Of a stretch of 64,000 nucleotides of DNA, positions 1 to 10,800 are shown piece by piece. Location of the stretch: positions 16,766,443-16,830,442 of the forward strand of contig OY829538.1 of NCBI GenBank assembly GCA_963691705.1, in the 5' to 3' direction. Position 1 is the stretch's first letter. Each line of letters starts with the position of its first letter. Below the pieces are notes generated by a model. The model was not told where the DNA came from. It saw only the letters and a list, made by a program, of their open reading frames with translations, and did no database searches. A program made the translations under genes and the position numbers. Source of the stretch: Viola odorata. Lineage: Eukaryota > Streptophyta > Magnoliopsida > Malpighiales > Violaceae.

Positions 1-2052
1 TTTCCGATTTGTTCCTCGAACACCTTGTTTGCCATACGCTGAAAAGTTACCCCATCATTTTTCAGCCCAAACGGCATCGCCGTATAACAATACGTGGCCT
101 TCGGGGTGATGAAGGTGGTATTTTCTTCGTCTTTGACAGCCATGGAAATTTAGTGATATCCGAAGTTGGCGTCTAAAGAACTCAAATAAGCATACCCGAC
201 AGTTTGGTCGACTAATTGGTCGATTCGAGGGAGCGGGTAGCAATCCTTAGGACAAACTTCATTCATATCAGTGAAGTCAATGCACATGCGCCACTCTCCG
301 TTGGGCTTTGGAACGAGGACGGGATTGGCTAACCAAGTCGGATATTGGACATCTCGGATGAAACCTGCGTCTAGAAGTTTTGACACCTCCTTGTCAATGG
401 CTATTGCCTTTTCTATAGAAAACGCTCGTCACTTCTGTTAGACTGGTTTGACGTAGGGATCAACGTTAAGTCGATGCTCTGCTACCTCTCGCGAGATACC
501 AGGCATGTCCGCGGGTTTCTAGGCGAATTCTCCTTTATATTTGTTTAATAACCGGGCTAACTGCATGCTCTCTTCCGGGCTTAGCTTTTCGCTAACCAGG
601 AAGTTTGCCTCTCTGACCCCATTAATGGGGACGAGCACCATCTTGTCCACTGGCTGGGTACATTTTTCATCTTTCTGTTCGAAAGGATCCGCCATCACAC
701 ACACATACCTGTTGCAACTCTTTTGCATCATGAGCAGATAACACTCGGCTGCCAGCTTCTGATCGCCTTTAACTGAGACCACTCCATCCCAAGAGGGATA
801 CTTCAACCTCAAGTATTTTTGGGATATCGCTGCACCGAAATGATTGAGAAACGGGCGTTATAGGGCAAGGTAAGGTCTACGACCAAAAATAACAATTCCT
901 CTGATCTTTTGGACGTGTCTTCTCTAAAGTATGTGGGCAGCAAGTTGACTCCAGTCACTGGGATAGGAACTCCGTCTACCCCAATTATCGACTTTTTGCA
1001 AGGTGTCAGCTCACTGGTGGGACGCTTCATGAGGTTGTAAGCCTCCAATGAAAATAAATTTACCGCGCTGCCATTATCTATAAATGTTCTTTTGACTCCA
1101 TGGTTGCCAATAATGGGTGTAACCACCAATGCATCGTTATGCGGAAAAAATGACGCCTTTCTCATCTTCCTCGGAGAAAGACAATACCATTCGGTCTAAG
1201 ACACTTATCGCTTCATTTTTTGCTAACACGCCTTCACGTTTCCGCTTCTCTCCTGCAGCGGGCATTAACTGCATAGACTCATCGAGGTACAGTGTGCCCC
1301 CAGCTATGATGTTGATGATTGGAATGTCCTTATCATGGATTGTTAGTGTTTCCCTGACCCTCCCACTAGGAGTAGCGTCATTTTCAGGGGTGTGAGGAGG
1401 CGCTTGTCTACTGTCTGAGACCCTATTCGTCGGGTTATTCTTGGCTTCTTCTCTTGCCTTGGTGGCGAATTCTCCGAGGTAGCCTTCTTCTACTAAACGT
1501 TCTATCGCGAACTTTAACTCTCTGCACACATATGTGGAGTGTCCCTTGACTTTATGGAATTTGCAAAAGGCATTTTCACTTCCTCCCAAGATTACCCCCG
1601 GTTTCACAGGGGCCGGATAACGGATAGGCAGATTCCGTTGCTGAACAATTGCTAAGATTTCCGCTCTCGGAAGTGTGAGGGAAGGAAGATCAGGGTCATA
1701 AACTCGGCCCTTGGGTGGATCTGCTTGTCGCTGAGTGGGGGAGTTGTCGGGTCTTCGCTTTGAAAAGTTACCTCTTTACCGGTTCGAGGCTCTAGGGATA
1801 TGATCTTTTTGCTGGGCGTAATCGTCGATAGCGCGAGCGTCAAGGGCTGTGTTGGTAAGTGCGATAGGAGTGTGGGGCGCGTTTTGTGGCGCATTTCAAA
1901 TTTTATCCCTGTTTTCTTCCTCTTCCATCCTTACATAATTATGAGCCTTCAACCTCAGCGCGTCTAAAGTCATTGGGGGGTCCACCATTAACGTGTCCCG
2001 TAATTTTCCATAACAATAGTTTTGTTTCAAGGTTCCACAGCGAAATTGATAA
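1..2052 (-). pseudogene. Tat-1 gag-protease-RT remnant
   Basis: The reading frame is broken into pieces at 1896-2090 (gag), 1652-1894 (out of frame), 1137-1607 (gag zinc-knuckle region and linker), 809-1165 (protease), 519-812 (protease-RT linker) and 150-386 (RT fingers/palm start), continuing past a stop to position 1. Visible motifs are the Tat gag knuckle C-x2-H-x4-H-x4-C (around 1547-1600), the protease active-site block VDNGSAVNLFS (around 1045-1085), and the RT motifs WLANPVLVPKPNG and CIDFTDMN (around 270-350). In the intact element the polyprotein gives capsid/nucleocapsid, protease and RT in cytoplasmic virus-like particles. With at least four frame breaks this copy cannot make it. 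Confidence 0.85.
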
Positions 2053-2055
2053 CAA
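1..2055 (-). mobile_element. Tat-1: truncated Ty3/Gypsy (Tat lineage) retrotransposon fragment
   Basis: On the minus strand this segment reads gag (C-terminal half), aspartic protease and the start of reverse transcriptase, in normal order, and runs off the left edge of the window. It lacks LTR, PBS and about the first 90 residues of gag: similarity to Tat-3 gag stops near 2045-2055. From there about 45 bases of unassigned sequence lead to the LTR of Tat-2 in opposite orientation. Several frameshifts and stops make it inactive. The Tat assignment rests on close protein similarity to Tat-3, which has the dual RNase H typical of the lineage. Confidence 0.85.
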
Positions 2056-2283
2056 TTGATGAAACACCAAGGGTATATTTGTCTTCTCACCTCAAGTCAA
2101 AGCCAGACCCCTGTAGACCTTAACTGGCGACGGCACCCGGATGCCGCCCCCAAAAGACAGAGGATCCTGGGATGGTCGACATCAGCAGGGGAGGGAGGAG
2201 GACCCACACGGCGTAATCCCATCCCAGGAAACCCCGACAATGTCTCATTGGCGATATCCCACTAGCGATATCCGGTCCTTGGT

Positions 2284-2367
2284 GGTAACGCATGCTGACG
2301 TCATCTTGGGCGATAACGCATGCTGAGGTCATCCTGGACGATAACGCATGCTGACGTCATCCTGGGC
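2284..2367 (+). repeat. Three 28-bp tandem repeats with CRE-like TGACGTCA sites in the Tat-2 U3
   Basis: The units are 2284-2311, 2312-2339 and 2340-2367, each of form GATAACGCATGC-TGACGTCA-TCCTGGGC. Units 1 and 3 contain the perfect palindrome TGACGTCA (2296-2303, 2352-2359); unit 2 has TGAGGTCA. ACGT-core palindromes of this type are classical binding sites of plant TGA/bZIP factors. The array lies about 57-140 bp upstream of the TATA box, where a U3 enhancer would be. The Tat-4 LTR has only degenerate single versions. Confidence 0.75.
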
Positions 2368-2423
2368 GATAGCTCCCTTTGATAACGCCCACCCCTGGGG
2401 GTAATGACCTTTCTTTCTTCGGC

Positions 2424-2431
2424 TATAAATA
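2424..2431 (+). promoter_or_regulatory. TATA box of Tat-2 LTR
   Basis: TATAAATA in the context GGCTATAAATACC. The same box in nearly the same context occurs in the LTRs of Tat-4 (57146-57153) and Tat-3 (14054-14061, minus strand), upstream of the conserved R/U5 block. Transcription would start about 30 bp downstream, but the start itself cannot be seen. Confidence 0.75.
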
Positions 2432-2635
2432 CCTCTTATTTCTAGATCGAAGGTAAGATCTGATTCTCTACCAAAATCTCTGCCAAATTTCACAGCCATA
2501 CTAACTTAAGCATCGGAGTGTCGACGCCGAAGTCCCCCCTCCGACGCTTTGCAGGTATGACGGACTGCGGGTATAGTGATTCCAGACAGCCATAATCCAG
2601 ATCCCGCTTCCCCAACAGTCCGAATCTTATCAAAT

Positions 2636-2653
2636 TGGTGCTTTCATTGAGAG
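2636..2653 (+). other. Tat-2 primer binding site
   Basis: TGGTGCTTTCATTGAGAG begins 3 nt after the LTR end. The same site is at 13832-13849 (Tat-3, minus) and, mutated to TAG at its start, at 57359-57376 (Tat-4). TGG is the complement of a tRNA CCA end. I could not assign the primer tRNA. Confidence 0.65.
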
Positions 2654-2718
2654 CTTTGGTTTTATTTAAGTGAGCATCCTTAATAGCCAAGCTCTATTCT
2701 TCTGGGAATTGGAAGATT

Positions 2719-5700
2719 ATGGCTTCTGATTCAGATCCGCCGTTGACTCAGTCCTCTAGCCTTCCATTTGATACCCGCATGCAACTTTTCGCTTTCGCCA
2801 CTTCTGATGCTCCCACCTCGGTACAAGAAATTCCTCCAGGAATGTCAGATCTCTCTTTTGAGCAAAGAGTGGGAACATTTGTGTCCCAGCCGCATACTCC
2901 TGTATCCCAGATAGCGGGGACCAGTCGTTTCACTCCCTAGTCATTTCACTCCCTCCATTATTACATAGCGACCGTTATTGTCCCCGTTGCACGCGAGTGC
3001 CCCTCTGACGTTGCCTGCATTAAATGCGCCAGTCAGTCTCGTACAATTTGCTCATAGGAAAGTAGAGCCATACGTGCCGCAGACGCCTTTACTTTCCATT
3101 CCCCAGGAGGAGCGGCAATGGCGTGATGAGGACAGAGGTCGTTGGGATGGAAGGAGGGATGAAATCGGCAGAGATGTATCTCTAGGAGGGAGTGAAAGAT
3201 CCAACAGTAGGAGGTATCGAACTCACTCACCAAGGAGCCACGAGATCATAGGCGTCATTTGGAGGTATCCCCACCTCGGCATGCGCGGGAGATTCTCGAT
3301 GATACTTCTGGCCACCCCTTTAGCCTGCGTATAAGGCGTCACAGAGTTAGTAGACATGTGAAGCTCCCCTCGGAATCCTATGATGGCACTAGAGATCCCA
3401 TCTCTCACCTTAACAAGGTGAAGGAATTTGTGAAATTTCAGACCCACAATGACGCTGCTTTGTGTCAGATATTTGTAATGACCCTGTCGGGGGTTGCGCG
3501 CTTATGGTTCGAAGGTCTTCCGGGTGGGTCTATTGACAGTTTCTCTCAACTGGAATCTAAATTTAGGAGTGGATTCAGTACTGCCATCCCTATCAGGAAG
3601 TCTGCCGCTGCCTTGTTCGACCTACACAGGAAACCTCAGGAATCCTTGAGGAGCTTCCTCCATTATTTCGACACCGAAATGTCACTAACGCTAGGTGTAA
3701 CGGTTGATTTCGCCATCAAAACCTTAAAGCGAAACTATTGTTATGGAAAGCTCAGAGATGCTTTAATGGTTGACCCACCAGCGACTTTAGATGCGTTAAG
3801 GCTAAAAGCCCACAACTATGCGAGGATGGAAGAGGAAGAGAATAGGGACATGATTTGGAACATGCCTCCAGCCCATAACGCTCCCATTCCAACAACTCCT
3901 GAAGATCGGTTCATCGATGATTACGCTCAGCGAAAGGATCACATTCCCAAGACATCTAATTGGAGAAGAGGCAACTCCTCAAAGGGAAAGTCTGGTGACT
4001 CTTCAGCGCAGCGATAGGGTGATCCTCTTAAGGGACGCGTTTATGACTCAGATCTTCCTTCCTTCATTCTACCCAGAGCAGAAATACTAGCAATAGTGGA
4101 GCAGCAAAACCTGCCCATTCGATATCCTACCCCTGTAAGACCGGGGGTAACCCTGGGGAGAAGAGAGAACGCCTATTGCAAATTTCACAAAGCTAAAGGG
4201 CATTCTACCGAGGCATGTAGAGAACTCAAATCGGTAATAGAGCGCCTGGTGGAGGAAGGCTATCTGGGAGAATTCTCTATGAAAACATGAGAAGAAGCCA
4301 AGAGTAACCCAACAAGTAGAATAGCCGATGGCAGAGCGACACCTTCCCGCCCCCCAGGCCGCGACACTGGTCCTGCGAGAGGAGGTCGAGAAATGCTCAC
4401 GGTTGATGATGAGGACGTCCCCATCATTAACATCATCGCTGGAGGCACACCTTATCTGGATGAGTCCACACAGTTGACACCCGCGCCAGGAGATAAGCGG
4501 AAATGAACGGGCGTGTCAATCAAGAGTGAAGCGATAAGCGCCCTAGATCGTATGATATTATCCTTTTCTGAAGAGGACGAAAAGGGTGTGGTATATTCGC
4601 ACAACGATGCGTTAGTGGTTACACCCATTATCGCTAGTCATGGAGTTAGAAGAACTCTGGTTGACAACGGAAGCGCCGTAAACTTGTTCTCACTGGAAGC
4701 TTACAATCTCCTGAAGCGACCAGATAACGAGCTTACACCCTGTAAAAAACCCATTGTTGGGGTAGACGGAGCCCCTATCCCAGTGACTGGAGTAACTACC
4801 TTACCGGTATATTTCAAGGAAGATACCTCCAAACGGTCAGAGGAGCTTTTATTCTTGGTGGTGGATCTAAATCTGCCTTATAACGCCATATTGGGGCGAC
4901 CATTCGTCAACCGTTTCGGAGCAGTGATATCGCAAAAGCACCTGAAGCTGAAATATCCATCCTGGGACGGTGTGGTCTCGATCCGAGGTAATCAGAAGTT
5001 AGCGGCTGAATGCTACCTGCTCATGACTCAGAAGAGCTGCGATAGGTACGTGTGCGTGACGGTAGACCTGTATGAACAAAATGAATAGAAACACACTCAG
5101 CCCATGGATAAAATGACTCACATCCCAGTTAATAGAATAGATGGGGCCGTATTTCTGGTCAGCGATAACCTCAGCCCAAAGGAAAACTTCCAATTAGCCC
5201 AACTGTTAAATAAATGCAAAGGAGAATTTGCATGGAAACCCTCCGACATGCCGGATATCTCACGGGAGGTGGCGGAACATTGACTCAATGTCAACCCTGA
5301 TGCAAAACCGGTCCAGCAGAAACGACGTGTTTTCTTGACCTAAAAAGCAATGGCTGTCGAAAAGGAGGTCATAAAACTTCTTGACGCTGGTTTTATTCGA
5401 GAAGTGCAGTATCCCACCTGGTTGGCTAACCCTGTTCTGGTTCCCAAGCCCAACGATGATGTTAACCGGGTTGTGCATTGACTTCACAGATTTGAATGAC
5501 GCTTGCCCTAAAGATTGTTACCCACTTCCCCGAATTGATCAGCTGGTTGATCAAGCTGCCGGGTATGCATACTTGAGCTCGTTAGATGCCAACTCGGGGT
5601 ACCACCAAATCCCCATGGCCAAGGAGGATGAAGAGAAAACTGCTTTCATCACTCCGAAGGCCACTTATTGCTACACAGCGATGCCTTTTGGGCTGAAAAA

Positions 5701-6219
5701 TGCTGGAGCCATCTTCCAGCGAATAGCGAATCAAGTCTTTGAGAAGCAGATTGGGCGAAACGTAGAGGCATATGTCGATGAGATACTGATCAAAAGCTGA
5801 AGCTTCAAAGATCACTTGTCTGACCTGGCGGAAGTCTTTGAAGTGATGAAGCGATATCAGATGAAGCTGAACCCTCGAAAGTGCATGTTCGCCTTTCAAA
5901 CGGGCAAGTTTCTGGGTTACGTGGTCAGCTAAAAGGGCATTCAACCCAACCCGTCAAAGGTCAAATCTATCCAAGACATGATATCCCCTCGAACTGTAAA
6001 GGAAATACAGAAGCTGACAGGGCGCATTATCATGCTGGGACGGTTCATCTCTAAGCAAGGCGAGAGGTGTCTCCCTTTTTCCAAAGTTATACACAAGAAA
6101 ATTGTCTTCGGATGGACGACAGAATGTGAATAAGCGTTCGCGGGCCTAGAGGCCTATTTATCGTCTGACTTAGTGTTCACTAGACCAGAGCCTGGCGATA
6201 TCCTGTACTTATACCTTGA
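2719..6219 (+). pseudogene. Tat-2 gag-pro-RT-RNase H remnant
   Basis: Gag starts with ATG at 2719 (MASDSDPP, matching MASESDPA of Tat-3 and MASDSES of Tat-4) and is open to 2940. After frame changes the capsid region is open at 3259-4017 (FVKFQTHNDAALCQIF block), the zinc-knuckle region at 4096-4290, protease at 4513-5088 (VDNGSAVNLFS), and RT at 5381-5800 ending with the active-site region YVDEILIKS, where the second catalytic Asp of YVDD is replaced by Glu. Connection/RNase H sequence continues to 6219. At least seven stops or frameshifts are present, so no functional product is expected. The region around 3200 encodes a shortened RS-rich segment like those of the other Tat copies. Confidence 0.85.
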
Positions 6220-6628
6220 AAATGCCCTTGCTGCTGCCAACAAAAGTATGGAGACTGCTCAGGGAGAGGCTATCGCGGTCAAACAAGAGTTGGAGGCCGC
6301 TAAGTTAGCTTTGGAGGAGGAGAAGCGACAACGCGTTGATCTGGCCATACGCCTCTCTCAGGAGGAGAATAGCCTGCGTCTGGAGAGACAGAGGAATGCT
6401 GAGCTTTCTGCCGATTCCTCCCTTAACACTGAGAAGAACCGTTGGTACTTAGAGCAGGGTGGGGGAATCATGTCAGAAGCCGTAATGCATCATTATGGAG
6501 TTGAGGAGCTCCGTATTGAAGATCTCTCTGCGTATTTTGACAAGAGAGCCTCCTCCATTACTGATAGCGGTTTCTATCAGTGGAAGGCTGCTCAGCAAGG
6601 AGGGGTCAACGCGCCGCCCAATTTTTAG
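6173..6628 (+). pseudogene. Chimeric ORF: Tat-2 RNase H fragment fused to antisense coiled-coil ORF of Tat-3
   Basis: This is an open frame of 151 codons. Residues 1-15 (TRPEPGD, LYLYL) are RNase H of Tat-2. From about residue 17 the protein is unrelated: a ~70-residue heptad-rich, charged coiled coil (many E, K, Q, L), then a C-terminal part with MHHYGVEEL and a tryptophan. The latter lies antisense within the 3' region of Tat-3. Tat elements of other plants are known to carry an antisense ORF between integrase and 3' LTR, and I infer this is its C-terminal end, perhaps the coiled-coil tail of a 'putative gypsy-type transposase' protein. The junction at ~6219 happens to keep the frame open. 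Function unknown, expression doubtful. Confidence 0.5.
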
Positions 6629-7018
6629 ACTTTTTGTTGTTTAGATGTTTTACATTTTTGTGGTTGACGGGCCCGTCTATATTTTGTACTTTAAACAATA
6701 TCGGCCTTGACTTGGCTAATCCACTCTTTTTGGATAGAAGTTCTTTATCTGCTTTTCTTCATAATGTCGTTTGATCACTTGTCCACACGGGACGTTTGGC
6801 GTTAGGTTTCCACAGACGCATAGTTTCGCGTTGTATCCCGTTAGCTTTTCATCAGCTGCATTCAAGTAGCATGTCCATTATATCCTTCGATAGCCTCTCT
6901 GAGTGTAAATCAGCGTTGATTCCGTATCTGCTGCACTTATATTCCTGCCGTCCCTCGTTGTCAGAGGGGGCTTTACGTCTGTTTCAACGTTGTTGTTGCA
7001 GTATGGTCACCTCTCTGT
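6629..7018. other. Tat-3 3' region, no gene
   Basis: This is non-coding sequence between the stop of the antisense coiled-coil ORF and the 77-bp repeat array. Open frames here (6580-6774, 6796-7131) are short, unlike any protein I recognise, and the second runs into the tandem repeats. Confidence 0.5.
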
Positions 7019-7323
7019 CATCGTTTCACCGGGTATCAACCGCGCGGCTATTAGTTAGGATTTCTTTGTTTCCTTTCGCCACAGATAGGCTCCAACATCG
7101 CTTCACCGGGTATCAACCGCGCGGCTACTAGTTAGGATTTCTTTGTTTCCTTTCCGCCATAGATAGGCTCCAACATCGCATCACCGGGTATCAACCGCGC
7201 GGCTACTAGTTGGGATGTCTTTGTTCCTTTCGCCACAGATAGGCTCCAATATCGCTTCACCGGGTATCAACCGCGCGGCTACTAGTTGGGATGTCTTTGT
7301 TCCTTTTCCGCCACAGATAGGCT
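7019..7323. repeat. Four tandem repeats of 76-78 bp in the Tat-3 3' region
   Basis: The units start at about 7019, 7096, 7174 and 7250. Each contains CACCGGGTATCAACCGCGCG and CACAGATAGGCTCC. Units differ at few positions (TTAGGATTTC versus TTGGGATGTC), which indicates recent amplification. It is not a CRISPR array: there are no unique spacers between the repeats. Confidence 0.85.
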
Positions 7324-7330
7324 TTGGGGA

Positions 7331-7812
7331 GTGCCTCGTCTTAGTGAGCTGTCTGATCAGGACCAGCCATCACAAGGATAGGACTTTTCACCCCCAAGCG
7401 TTGTACCTCTCGTCCATGGAATCGTGCCTCGTCTCAATGGGCCGTCTATGTGAGCACGGTTACCACAAGGATAGGATTTTCCCTTCCAGGACGGAGTTAG
7501 TCTCTCCTTGGGGCGTGCCTCTCCTTATGGGGTTACCACAAGAATAGGATTTCACTCCCAAGGATTCCGGGGCGTGCCTCATCTTAACGGGCCGTCTATG
7601 TGAGCACGGTTGCCGTAAGGATAGGATTTTCACTCCGGGGAGCCGTTTGGGGTCGTGCCTCGTCTTAATGGGCCGTCTATGTGAGCACGGTTACCACAAG
7701 GATAGGATTTTCACTCCCAAACGCCTTGTTATGCCAGGGCATGCCTCGTCTTAATGAGCTGTCTGATCAAGACCAGCCATCACAAGGATAGGATTTTCAC
7801 CCCTGGCATTCT
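7331..7812. repeat. About six degenerate tandem repeats (~70-90 bp) downstream of Tat-3 integrase
   Basis: The units share GTGCCTCGTCTTAATGGGCC, CTATGTGAGCACGG and CACAAGGATAGGATTTTCAC with variable ends. The same repeat family, inverted, follows integrase in Tat-4 (63405-63900: AAAAGTCCTATCCTTGTG and AAGACGAGGCAC). The array is therefore a regular part of this Tat family's 3' region and not a chance duplication. Confidence 0.85.
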
Positions 7813-7894
7813 TCGCTACCTGCATATTACCAGTAGCAAACGCACGGTGAATATCTCAATATTCATTTATTATAATAACTTTGATGTTACCCGA

Positions 7895-10800
7895 TTAGCT
7901 CCTGGCGTGGTATAGCCTCAACCGAGCGATGTTCCAAGAGTTCTGCAGGGGCGTTCCCTCGAGCGTTTCCAGATGGTATGCTCCTTTTCCCACAATGCGG
8001 GTGACACGATACGGTCTATCCCAGTTTGGACTGAGTTTTCCCATACGTTGTCCTGCTGCCCATCTGTCTCTAAGCACTAAATCTCCGGTTTTGAGCAATC
8101 GCTCCCTCACTTGCCGGTTGTGATATTGTGCCATTTTCCTTTTGTAGTGCAGGGTTTTCAGGAGGGTTTCCTCGTGTGTTTCTGGTAGAGTATCGAGGTT
8201 AGCTCGTAACCTTTCTTCATTGTTTTCTTCTTTGAAGTGAGCCACCCGGAGGCTCATCATGCCAATCTCGACTGGTGTGACAGCTTCGATTCCGAATGCT
8301 AACGCGAACGGGGTCTCTCCCGTGCTGGCCTTGACAGTCATGCGGTAGGCCCATAGTACATATGGCAATTCGTCTGGTCATTTCTTCTTGGACCCTTCCA
8401 AGTTTCTTTTGATGCCACTAAAGATGTTGCGGTTAGTTACTTCCGCCTGGCCGTTGGTTTGGGGATGTGCCACAGAGGAGAATCTTTGCTCTATCTGGAA
8501 CTCTGCACATTGATCCCTGAAGAACTGGCTTGTAAATTGTGTCCCGTTGTCGCTAACTATCACGCGTGGTACTCCAAATCGCATGATGACTTGGTCTTTG
8601 AAGAAACACCAAATGTTTTCGGTGGTGATGGTAGCTAACGCCTCAACTTCGGCCCACTTTGTAAAGTAGTCTACCGCTACGACCACGAATTTTAACTGAG
8701 ATCTAGCCTTTGGAAAAGGGCCCAGGATGTCAATCCCCCATTTTGCAAACGGGCACAGTGCGACTATTTCTAAAATTGGCACAGCAGGTTTTCGAGGAAT
8801 CTTAGCATATTCCTGGCATTTCTGACAGGTTCTCAAGAAGTTATGACAATCTCGTCGAATGGTGGGCCAGTAAAATCCCGACCGAAAAACTTGGGCTGCC
8901 AGGGTGCCGCTAGCAATGTGCATGCCACATATCCCTTCGTGAATTTCACGTAACACATGTAAGCCTTCTTGCTCCGTTATGCATTTAGCAGCCGGATGGG
9001 AGAAGCATCTTCGTATTAACTCTCCGTTATAATATGTGCATCATGCTGCCCGCTTTAGGATTTTCTTTTTCTCTGTCTGGTCTCCCGGTAGTTTATCATG
9101 TTTCAGATATTCTATCACTGGGATCCTCCAATCATTTTCCATTTCTTCCACACAGAGCGATGCCTGCTCTTCCATGAAAGAAGGTGTAGGCAGTTCTCCA
9201 TAGCGCACGTCACTGGGTATTGAGGCTTCCGGATTGGCTGCCATCTTGGCGAGGCTATCGGCCTCTTCATTGTTTTCTCTAGGAATGTGCTCAAAGGTGA
9301 CCAGGGTGCCTTTTTCCTGTATCTTTGACAGCTCATGCTTCACTTTGGCTAAGTATTGGGCCATGATGGGTTCTCTGGCTTGGGAGTTCCCCAGAACCTG
9401 ATCCATTATTAGCTTGGAATCTCCTCGGATCTTTAAACGTGTTCTGTCTTCCTTCTCCCCACCGGGAGTGGCTCCGATAGAGAAACTGTTTCCGATTTTG
9501 AGTCCTGCCAGCAGCGCTTCGTATTCAGCCGCATTGTTGGACAATGGCTGCAGGATTCTGATGGCGTATCGCATCTCCAGGCCGTTTGGTCCAACTAAGA
9601 AAACTCCTGCGCCAGCTAATTCTTGATTTTTTGCTCCATCCACGTGGATGACCCACGTATCTGTATATGTCTCCGGAGACGGTAGGCATGAATTTTCCGC
9701 TTCTTCCTCCAACAGGTCTATCTTTGTGCCCTTTGTGAATGTGCACTCAGCTATGAAGTCAGCTAACGCTTGGGCTTTAACGGCCGGTCTAGCTTTGTAT
9801 TGCAGCTCGTATTGTTCGAGCTCGATAGCCCAAATTAGCATTCTTCCTGAAGATTCAGGTTTTCTGAAGATTCTTCTCAACGGCTGGTCCGTGAGTACAA
9901 TGACGGGGTGGGCTTGGAAGTATCGATCCATCTTTCTCGTAGCTTGCACTAGAGCGAGTGCTATCTTCTCGATAGGAGCGTATCGCAGTTCGGCATTTTT
10001 CAATATGTGACTCACGAAGAATACAGGACGATGCACGTGCCCTTCACTTCGCACAAGGACGGTGCTGACTACCTCGTCAGCTATTCCCAAATATAGATAT
10101 AGTTCGTCGCCGGGCTCAGGCCTCGTCCGCACTAAATCTGATGATAGGTAAGCTTTTAGTCCTGCAAACGCTTTTTCACATTCCTCTATCCATCCGAAAG
10201 GAGCCTTGTTGCGGATGACTTTGAAGAAAGGCAAACATTGCTCGCCTTGCTTAGATATGAATCGTCCCAGCGCAATGATGCGCCCGGTTAACTTCTGTAT
10301 CTCTTTGACAGTTCGCGGGGATATCATATCCTGGATGGCTTTTATCTTTGACGGGTTGGGTTGGATGCCCTTCTGGCTGACCACATAGCCCAGGAATTTT
10401 CCCGTTTGGAATGCGAACATGCACTTCCGCGGGTTTAACTTCATCTTGTCTTTTCTCATCACATTGAAAACTTCTTGCAAGTCAGCGAGGTGCTCTCTGA
10501 AACTCCGACTTTTGATCAGGATGTCGTCTACATAGGCCTCTACATTTCTCCCGATTTGATTTTCAAAAACTTTGTTTACCATTCGCTGAAATGTTGCACC
10601 AGCATTCTTTAGCCCAAACGGCATTGCAGTATAGCAGTATGTAGCTCTAGGAGTGATGAAGGCAGTTTTTTCTTCGTCCTCTACGGCCATAGGGATTTGG
10701 TGATATCCGGAATTCGCATCTAGGGAGCTTAGATAAGCATACCCAGTGGTTTGATCGACTAACTGATCTATTCGCGGAAGGGGATAGCAGTCCTTGGGAC

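Larger units (their letters stand above)
2098..2632 (+). repeat. Tat-2 5' LTR
   Basis: The LTR ends in TTATCA at 2632, directly before the PBS, as in Tat-3 (13853) and Tat-4 (57355). It shares with the Tat-4 LTR the block GGATGGTCGACATCAGC (around 2171), a TATAAATA box, and the segment CTAACTTAAGCATCGGAGTG (around 2500) downstream of the TATA box in the R/U5 part. The left end is estimated, since the U3 starts of the Tat LTRs are too divergent to align by eye. Confidence 0.75.
2098..6219 (+). mobile_element. Tat-2: Ty3/Gypsy (Tat lineage) retrotransposon lacking its 3' third
   Basis: The order on the plus strand is 5' LTR, PBS, leader, gag, protease, RT and start of the first RNase H. Similarity ends at about 6219, in the RNase H motif block LYLYL, where the sequence switches to an ORF belonging to the oppositely oriented Tat-3. 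The second RNase H, integrase and 3' LTR are absent. The 5' LTR boundary near 2098 is approximate because no second LTR exists for comparison. The internal region has many stops and frameshifts, so the copy is old. Confidence 0.85.

Noticed and set aside
7019..7812. Regularly spaced repeats resembling a CRISPR-like array
   Set aside because: Units are contiguous with no unique spacers, unit length is 70-90 bp, the context is a plant retrotransposon 3' region, and the second array recurs in Tat-4.
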